Part shown: positions 50,832-55,201 of the stretch, piece by piece
How the letters are laid out: each line of letters starts with the position of its first letter
Numbering within the stretch: the stretch's first letter is position 1
Source: Clostridia bacterium
GTDB lineage: Bacteria > Bacillota > Clostridia > Peptostreptococcales > Anaerovoracaceae
Assembly (NCBI GenBank): GCA_910575405.1
Contig: CAJTER010000032.1
Span: 1 to 55,201 of the forward strand
Direction: 5' to 3'
Length of the DNA stretch: 55,201 nt
Translations under genes and position numbers: made by a program
Notes under the pieces: model-generated
What the model was told of the DNA's origin: nothing
Database searches by the model: none
What the model saw: only the letters and a program-made list of their open reading frames with translations

Positions 50832-51752
50832 TTATACTTCTGCCGGAAGGTAAATGCTGAATACAGAGCCTTGCCCTACCTGAGATTTTACGTCGATATA
50901 GCCCTTTTGCCTGCGGACAATTTCCTGGGCTAAAAACAGACCAATGCCAAGCCCCTCTTCCCGCTGCACATCCTCTTCCCGGTAAAACCGCTTGAAGATT
51001 TCCGTATAATGCTCTTCTGGGATTCCCTTTCCCGTATCCCCTACACGGATGCGGACAAAGAAGTCGGTTATATCCGCAGTAATTACAATTTTTCCCCCAT
51101 CCCGGGTATATTTGACTGCGTTGTTCAGGATATTGCCTACAGCCTCTGCAGTCCACTTTTTGTCAAAGACTGCCTTCAGCTGGGGATCGCAGTCCAGATG
51201 AAGCTGAATCTGTTTTTCCTCTGCACTAGGGCCCGCCTGGCAGACCGTCTCTTCCATCAGCGGGATCAAACTCTGGTAAACGGGCTTTACCTGGATAATG
51301 CCTGTTTCCATTCTGGACATTTCAATCATAGCTTCCATCAAGTAATCCAGCCTGTCCACCTGATCCTCCATCTGCCTCATAAATTCCAAGCATTGATCCA
51401 AGCTCAGATCGTCTCTCTGGAGCAGCCCCTGATAAATGCGCATATTGGTGATAGGCGTTTTGACCTGGTGAGAAATGTCGGAAATAATGGTTTCCAGTAT
51501 CTCTTTATCCTTTTGGCTCTGCTGCTTCTGTTGCTTTAAGAGCTTGTACATCTGCAGAAGTTTTACCTCCACCTTTGCCATCAAAAGTTCTTTCTCATCT
51601 TCGATTTCAATATATTCCTTCCCGGCCAGCATTTCATCCAGGCAATAAAGCAGACGCTTTGTATAAGTCACCAGATACCATCTCAGTAAAACCGCTGCCG
51701 CAAGGGAGCACAGGATCATTGCGCAGCCTATGTAAAAGAGGTAATTGCTCAC
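50832..51752 (-). CDS. Sensor histidine kinase of the ABC-linked two-component system
   Basis: About 306 residues. One or two N-terminal membrane helices (NYLFYIGCAMILCSLAAAVLLRWYL), almost no outer domain, then the dimerisation region with the phospho-acceptor histidine in ISDISHQVKTPITN and a HATPase domain (NILNNAVKYT, VGDTGKGIPEEH, GLGIGLFLAQEIV). Kinases without a sensing domain next to FtsX-type transporters sense through the transporter. The GTG start overlapping the regulator stop (GTGA) is preferred; ATG at 51776 would overlap it by 28 bp. Confidence 0.87.
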   Translation of the reverse strand: MSNYLFYIGCAMILCSLAAAVLLRWYLVTYTKRLLYCLDEMLAGKEYIEIEDEKELLMAKVEVKLLQMYKLLKQQKQQSQKDKEILETIISDISHQVKTPITNMRIYQGLLQRDDLSLDQCLEFMRQMEDQVDRLDYLMEAMIEMSRMETGIIQVKPVYQSLIPLMEETVCQAGPSAEEKQIQLHLDCDPQLKAVFDKKWTAEAVGNILNNAVKYTRDGGKIVITADITDFFVRIRVGDTGKGIPEEHYTEIFKRFYREEDVQREEGLGIGLFLAQEIVRRQKGYIDVKSQVGQGSVFSIYLPAEV

Positions 51753-52429
51753 TTCCTGCCTTCCCCCTTTATCCACTGATAACCAATTCCATATACGGTT
51801 TTAATGTATTTATGGTTTTCGTCCTCAAGCTTAGCACGCAATCGATTGATGTTGACCGGTACAACGTGTTCATCCACAAAATTCCCCTCATAATCCCATA
51901 TTTTCTCCAAAAACATAGATTTTGTAATAACCTGCTTTTCATTGGCAAGAAACAGGGCTAAAATCTTAAACTCTGTTGCCGTCAGTTCCAGGGCAGCCCC
52001 TGCTTTTGCTGCCGTAAGCTTTTCAAAATCCAGATACAAAAATCCGTCGCTGTATTTCATGCTGCTGCCTCTATAATTGCGCAGCGCTACTTCCACCCGC
52101 TTGAATAAAACAGGAAGGGAAAAGGGTTTTTTGATATAGTCATCTGCCCCAGCTTCAAAGCCCTCCAACTCATCCTTGTCCATGTCACGGGCTGTAAGAA
52201 GGATTACCGGCATATCACGCTCTGCTTTTACCGCTCTGCACAGCTGAAAGCCGTCTCCATCGGGAAGATTGCCGTCCAGAATCAAAAGCTCCGCCTGTTC
52301 CTCCTGCAGAAGTTTTTTTCCCTGATCCATATTAGGGGCGGAATGGACCTGATACCCCTCCAGCTCCAATGCATAAGATAGGCCTGTCTTTAATGCGCTG
52401 TCATCCTCAATCAATAAAATGGTATTCAT
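51749..52429 (-). CDS. OmpR/PhoB-type response regulator
   Basis: About 226 residues. The receiver has LLIEDDSALK, acceptor aspartate in LLILDGNLPDGDG, LTARD and IKKPFSLPVL. The winged-helix DNA-binding domain (about 130-226) contains ALELTATEFKILALFLANEKQVITKS and VNINRLRAKLEDENHKYIKTVYGIGYQW in parts. ATG at 52429 has AAAGGGAG upstream. It is first in the regulator-kinase unit and likely activates the ABC genes downstream. Confidence 0.92.
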   Translation of the reverse strand: MNTILLIEDDSALKTGLSYALELEGYQVHSAPNMDQGKKLLQEEQAELLILDGNLPDGDGFQLCRAVKAERDMPVILLTARDMDKDELEGFEAGADDYIKKPFSLPVLFKRVEVALRNYRGSSMKYSDGFLYLDFEKLTAAKAGAALELTATEFKILALFLANEKQVITKSMFLEKIWDYEGNFVDEHVVPVNINRLRAKLEDENHKYIKTVYGIGYQWIKGEGRK

Positions 52430-52624
52430 TGCGAAATGCTCCCTTTCCTGCATCAACCGTTCTGCCATGCAGCATTCATCCTGCAGATTCCATACATTGC
52501 ACTACCTATTATGCTACTCGAATAGCCGGCAAAGTCAAGGAAAAAATTATCTTTTTCAGGCTCCCCTCAGCGCTAGAGCAGTCAAGGCCAGACACCATAA
52601 TTGTCAATCGGGCAGTACGCCAGC

Positions 52625-53956
52625 TTAATAACCGTATCGTTTCTTGTGCTTTAGTAGCATACAGGTGGATAAAATAATTGCCATAAGCTCAGCTGCAGGC
52701 GTTGCCAGCCAGATTCCATTTACGCCCAAAAGAATTGGGAGCACAATCATCGTAATGAGCATAAAGACAAAGGATCTGGATAATGCAAGCCCTGCGGAAA
52801 CGAGTCCGTTTGATAAGGCGGTAAACATCCCGCTGGCAAATATATTAAATCCAATGAAGCAGAGAGCAATACTGCAAATTCGATTCCCCGTTACCGCCAG
52901 ATCATATACCGGATTATGCGGCTGAGTAAAGATACCTACCAGCGGCTTTGTCAGCAAAAAGGAGGCTGACGCCGTTATCAGTGAAACGACAGCAATCACT
53001 TTCAAGCTGATGCTCACCATCTTTTTTAGTTTTTGACGGTTCTGTTCTCCATAATAAAAGCTTATCATTGGCGCCACCCCATAAGAATAACCGGTGTACA
53101 GAGAGCTTGCAAACATCAGCACGTACATAATAATGGTAACAGCTGCAACACCATCCTGGCCTACATAGTGAAGCAGTGTCCAATTGAACATCATAGTAAT
53201 AATCCCGGTAACAAGGGAGGTTGCCATCTCAGAACAGCCATTTGATGCTGCATTAGCAAGAACCTTAAAGCACAGCGCAGGCTTTTTAAAATGCAGCAGG
53301 CTTTTTTTCCTACTAAAGACAAATAACCCTGTAACTGCTGTTACTGAATATCCCAGCCCAGTTGCCGCAGCCGCACCGCCAATACCCATATCCAAGCCTG
53401 CAATAAACACATAATCAAGCGCCATATTCAAAATGCCGCCCCCCATGGAACAAAGCAGTGAGAGAGCTGCCTTTTCACTGGCAATCATATAAAGCGTAAA
53501 ATTGTTCATCAGCAGAATGGGAATGGTAAAGAGCAGATATCTGCTTAAATATTCCACACAATACTGTCTCACATCGGAAGATACATTCATGCCTGAAAAA
53601 ATAGGATCCATTACCAGATAACCGATTCCGCACATAAGCAGCCCCACTGCCACATTGACCAAAATCAGAAAGGTAAAATCTTCTCTGGCTTCTCCATATT
53701 TTTGCTCTCCCATTTTTTTCATAACTGTAGCGCTTCCCCCAGTAGCAAGCATGGTAGAAATGGCGGTAACAAGCTGAATCATCGGCGCTGTCAGATTAAT
53801 CGCTGATAAAGCATTTGTCCCGATTAGATTTGATACAAATAACCCATCAACCATTGTATAAAAAGATATAAATACGGTCATAGCAATGGTAGGAACAGCG
53901 AATTTAAAAATGTTGTTCAGCGTTACTGGTTTTGAATATATTGTTTGATTTTCCAT
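52625..53956 (-). CDS. MATE-family multidrug/sodium antiporter
   Basis: 443 residues with twelve hydrophobic helices. PTIAMTVFISFYTMVDGLFVSNLIGTNALSAINL-type start, GGSATVMKKMGE and repeated halves are typical of MATE exporters, which expel cationic drugs in exchange for Na+ or H+. ATG at 53956 has GAGGTG 8 bp upstream. The promoter at 54000-54030 has the layout of a MerR-activated promoter, and a MerR-type gene is divergently placed. The 195-bp gap 52430-52624 downstream holds no gene. Confidence 0.9.
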   Translation of the reverse strand: MENQTIYSKPVTLNNIFKFAVPTIAMTVFISFYTMVDGLFVSNLIGTNALSAINLTAPMIQLVTAISTMLATGGSATVMKKMGEQKYGEAREDFTFLILVNVAVGLLMCGIGYLVMDPIFSGMNVSSDVRQYCVEYLSRYLLFTIPILLMNNFTLYMIASEKAALSLLCSMGGGILNMALDYVFIAGLDMGIGGAAAATGLGYSVTAVTGLFVFSRKKSLLHFKKPALCFKVLANAASNGCSEMATSLVTGIITMMFNWTLLHYVGQDGVAAVTIIMYVLMFASSLYTGYSYGVAPMISFYYGEQNRQKLKKMVSISLKVIAVVSLITASASFLLTKPLVGIFTQPHNPVYDLAVTGNRICSIALCFIGFNIFASGMFTALSNGLVSAGLALSRSFVFMLITMIVLPILLGVNGIWLATPAAELMAIILSTCMLLKHKKRYGY

Positions 53957-53999
53957 AAATGCTTCACCTCTTGTCTTGTGTTTTTCTTTCGTATATAGT

Positions 54000-54030
54000 A
54001 TCCTAAACCATACAGTAACTGTAGGATCAA
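54000..54030 (-). promoter_or_regulatory. MerR-type promoter of the MATE gene (19-bp spacer)
   Basis: On the minus strand -35 TTGATC (54025-54030), a 19-bp spacer and -10 TAGGAT (54000-54005). The spacer has the dyad TACAGT-T-ACTGTA. Overlong spacers with a central dyad are the hallmark of MerR-family targets. Confidence 0.65.
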
Positions 54031-54099
54031 GAAGAAAATGAAAAAATTCCACATTAACAAGAAATAAAAAGCTCAGATTTGAGGAGGTATAAAACAGAT

Positions 54100-54930
54100 A
54101 TGAATGCAGATCATTCAGACAAGCTGCTTACAATTGGCCAATTTGCAAAGCTGCACGGTATTAACAAAAAAACGCTCATGTGGTATGATGAAATCCGATT
54201 ATTTCGGCCTGCTGTCATTAATCCAGAAAACGGCTACCGCTATTACAGCTATCATCAAAGTCCTGTTCTGGAAACCATCCTCCTGCTACGTGAATTAGAT
54301 GTGTCCATAGAAGAAATACAGAGCTTTATGGAAAACCGCTCCGCTGCCAGCCTGAAATTGCTCCTAGATGAAAAAATAGAAGATTTGGATCAGAGACTCC
54401 TTCACCTGCAGGCGCTCCGTAAAACAGTAGCCGGCTATCAACAAGGGATGGCCGCCCTATTGACTATGGATCTTTCCAAAATCAGCATCATTGAAAAAGA
54501 GGAGCGCTGTCTTGCGACAGTAGATGTAAATAAAAATACTTCCTTTGAGCAGGAAGTAGAATTAATTACGGCACAAACCGCAAAATATCAGCTCGGACGG
54601 CTGCATGATGCCTCTTATGGCTCTATGCTTTCCGTCTCCAGCCTGAAAGAAGGAAGGTTTGATGACTACTGCAAATTATTTATTGAAATTCCCTTTCTCG
54701 CCCAAAAAGACGATTTCCATATACAGCCTGCGGGAACATATTTGCGTGCCTTTCATAAAGGAAGCTGGGATGGCATCCCCAAGCGGTATCAGGAGATTTT
54801 GGAATATGCGGAGAAACACCGGATAGTCCTGTCCGGCTTTTCCTATGAAAAGGGAATCAACGAAATGGTAATTGATCGGATCGAGGATTATATTGTGCAG
54901 ATCGAAATTCCCATACTGCGGGAAGGCTGA
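54100..54930 (+). CDS. MerR-family regulator with GyrI-like effector domain
   Basis: 276 residues. An N-terminal winged helix (LTIGQFAKLHGINKKTLMWYDEIRLFRP; NPENGYRYYSYHQ), a coiled-coil dimer helix (about 75-115) and a C-terminal ligand-binding domain (about 125-276) of the BmrR/GyrI type ending VIDRIEDYIVQIEIPI. The ATG at 54100 lies 12 bp after GAGGAGG; a TTG further up is unlikely. It is divergent from the MATE pump, and with the 19-bp-spacer promoter between them probably switches the pump on when a drug binds. Confidence 0.88.
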   Translation: MNADHSDKLLTIGQFAKLHGINKKTLMWYDEIRLFRPAVINPENGYRYYSYHQSPVLETILLLRELDVSIEEIQSFMENRSAASLKLLLDEKIEDLDQRLLHLQALRKTVAGYQQGMAALLTMDLSKISIIEKEERCLATVDVNKNTSFEQEVELITAQTAKYQLGRLHDASYGSMLSVSSLKEGRFDDYCKLFIEIPFLAQKDDFHIQPAGTYLRAFHKGSWDGIPKRYQEILEYAEKHRIVLSGFSYEKGINEMVIDRIEDYIVQIEIPILREG

Positions 54931-55058
54931 CAGCCATATTATTTATAAAGCAGCAGAAAGAGGATTTATTGTCTACAAATCATCTTTATATAGGAAAACA
55001 AAATATTTGCTGTCTATATTGCGTTCTTTATTTTTTGTCATTTGTAAAACCGGTTCAT

Positions 55059-55077
55059 CCAAGGGGCTAACGCCCCT
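55059..55077. repeat. GC-rich hairpin AAGGGGC/GCCCCTT
   Basis: A perfect 7-bp stem with loop TAAC lies between the MerR gene and the 5S gene. There is no T-run directly after it on either strand; function unclear. The remaining 54931-55105 is AT-rich without a gene. Confidence 0.4.
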
Positions 55078-55105
55078 TCCGCTGTCCCGTTTTGTACGCT
55101 TCGCT

Positions 55106-55137
55106 AAAAAAGACAGCTACTTTCGCAGCTGTCTTTT
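55106..55137 (-). terminator. rRNA operon terminator
   Basis: On the minus strand AAAAGACAGCTGC, loop GAAA, GTAGCTGTCTTTTTT: a strong stem and T-run just past the 5S 3' end. Confidence 0.85.
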
Positions 55138-55144
55138 GAACAAA

Positions 55145-55201
55145 ACCGGCAACGTCCTACTTTCCCAGGCAGTCTCCCACCAAGTATCATCAGCGCTGGG
55201 G
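55145..55201 (-). rRNA. rrf: 5S ribosomal RNA, 3' part (continues beyond window)
   Basis: The minus strand reads GCGCTGATGATACTTGG, then GGGAGACTGCCTGGGAAAG and TAGGACGTTGCCGG, the conserved 3' part of bacterial 5S rRNA. Only about 57 nt fall in the window. It marks the end of an rRNA operon transcribed leftward. Confidence 0.93.

Noticed and set aside
1-55201. CRISPR arrays, tRNA genes, intact transposases
   Set aside because: No regularly spaced repeats, cloverleaf sequences or transposase motifs were found in the gaps that were read; absence is based on visual reading only.

Overview
The window looks like chromosome of a Gram-positive anaerobe of the class Clostridia. Evidence is whiA, rapZ and murB in one neighbourhood, AGGAGG-type ribosome sites, a lysine-fermentation type kce gene, a feoA-feoB fusion, BlaI/M56 modules and many Lachnospiraceae/Anaerovoracaceae-like families. 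The species cannot be fixed from sequence alone. Most genes, and the rRNA operon whose 5S end closes the window, lie on the minus strand, so replication probably runs right to left.

Layout. 1-830: scarred 3' end of an rRNA methyltransferase gene, with a 110-bp direct duplication and two oppositely oriented pieces of a YhcG/DUF1016 nuclease gene. 680-9163: housekeeping block on the minus strand (AI-2E exporter, murB, PHP phosphoesterase, rapZ, kce, whiA, hot-dog thioesterase, HAD phosphatase, rlmD). 9164-12086: argGH on the plus strand behind two candidate ArgR boxes. 12167-16682: amino-acid permease, CDF metal transporter, FlK-like thioesterase and hybrid histidine kinase. 16855-24488: a DUF6873 protein, then cell-envelope genes (polysaccharide deacetylase, M29 aminopeptidase, cohesin-domain protein, SH3/glucosaminidase, DUF3343, D-Ala-D-Ala carboxypeptidase).

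24557-29206: regulators (XRE, LytTR with a degenerate receiver), a small unknown gene, an ABC exporter and an ArsR-type regulator, with a 168-bp palindromic MITE-like element between the last two. 29466-36256: FeoAB fusion under an IdeR/DtxR-like box, and a 1425-residue EAL/GGDEF protein. 36392-38795: cysK and metY. 39031-47387: two related BlaI/M56 modules flanking an Rrf2-AraC-amidohydrolase group, with two decayed copies of an AAA-ATPase-like/PDDEXK_9 gene. 47455-52429: FtsX-type ABC transporter with its two-component system. 52625-54930: MATE pump divergent from its probable MerR activator. 55145-end: 5S rRNA 3' end.

The most informative signals are regulatory. An Rrf2 operator candidate lies in the spacer of the regulator's own promoter and is repeated at metY. 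The two M56 genes share BlaI-type operators although one has lost its blaI. The MATE promoter has the 19-bp spacer typical of MerR targets, and two genes appear to be leaderless. No CRISPR array, intact transposase or tRNA gene was seen.
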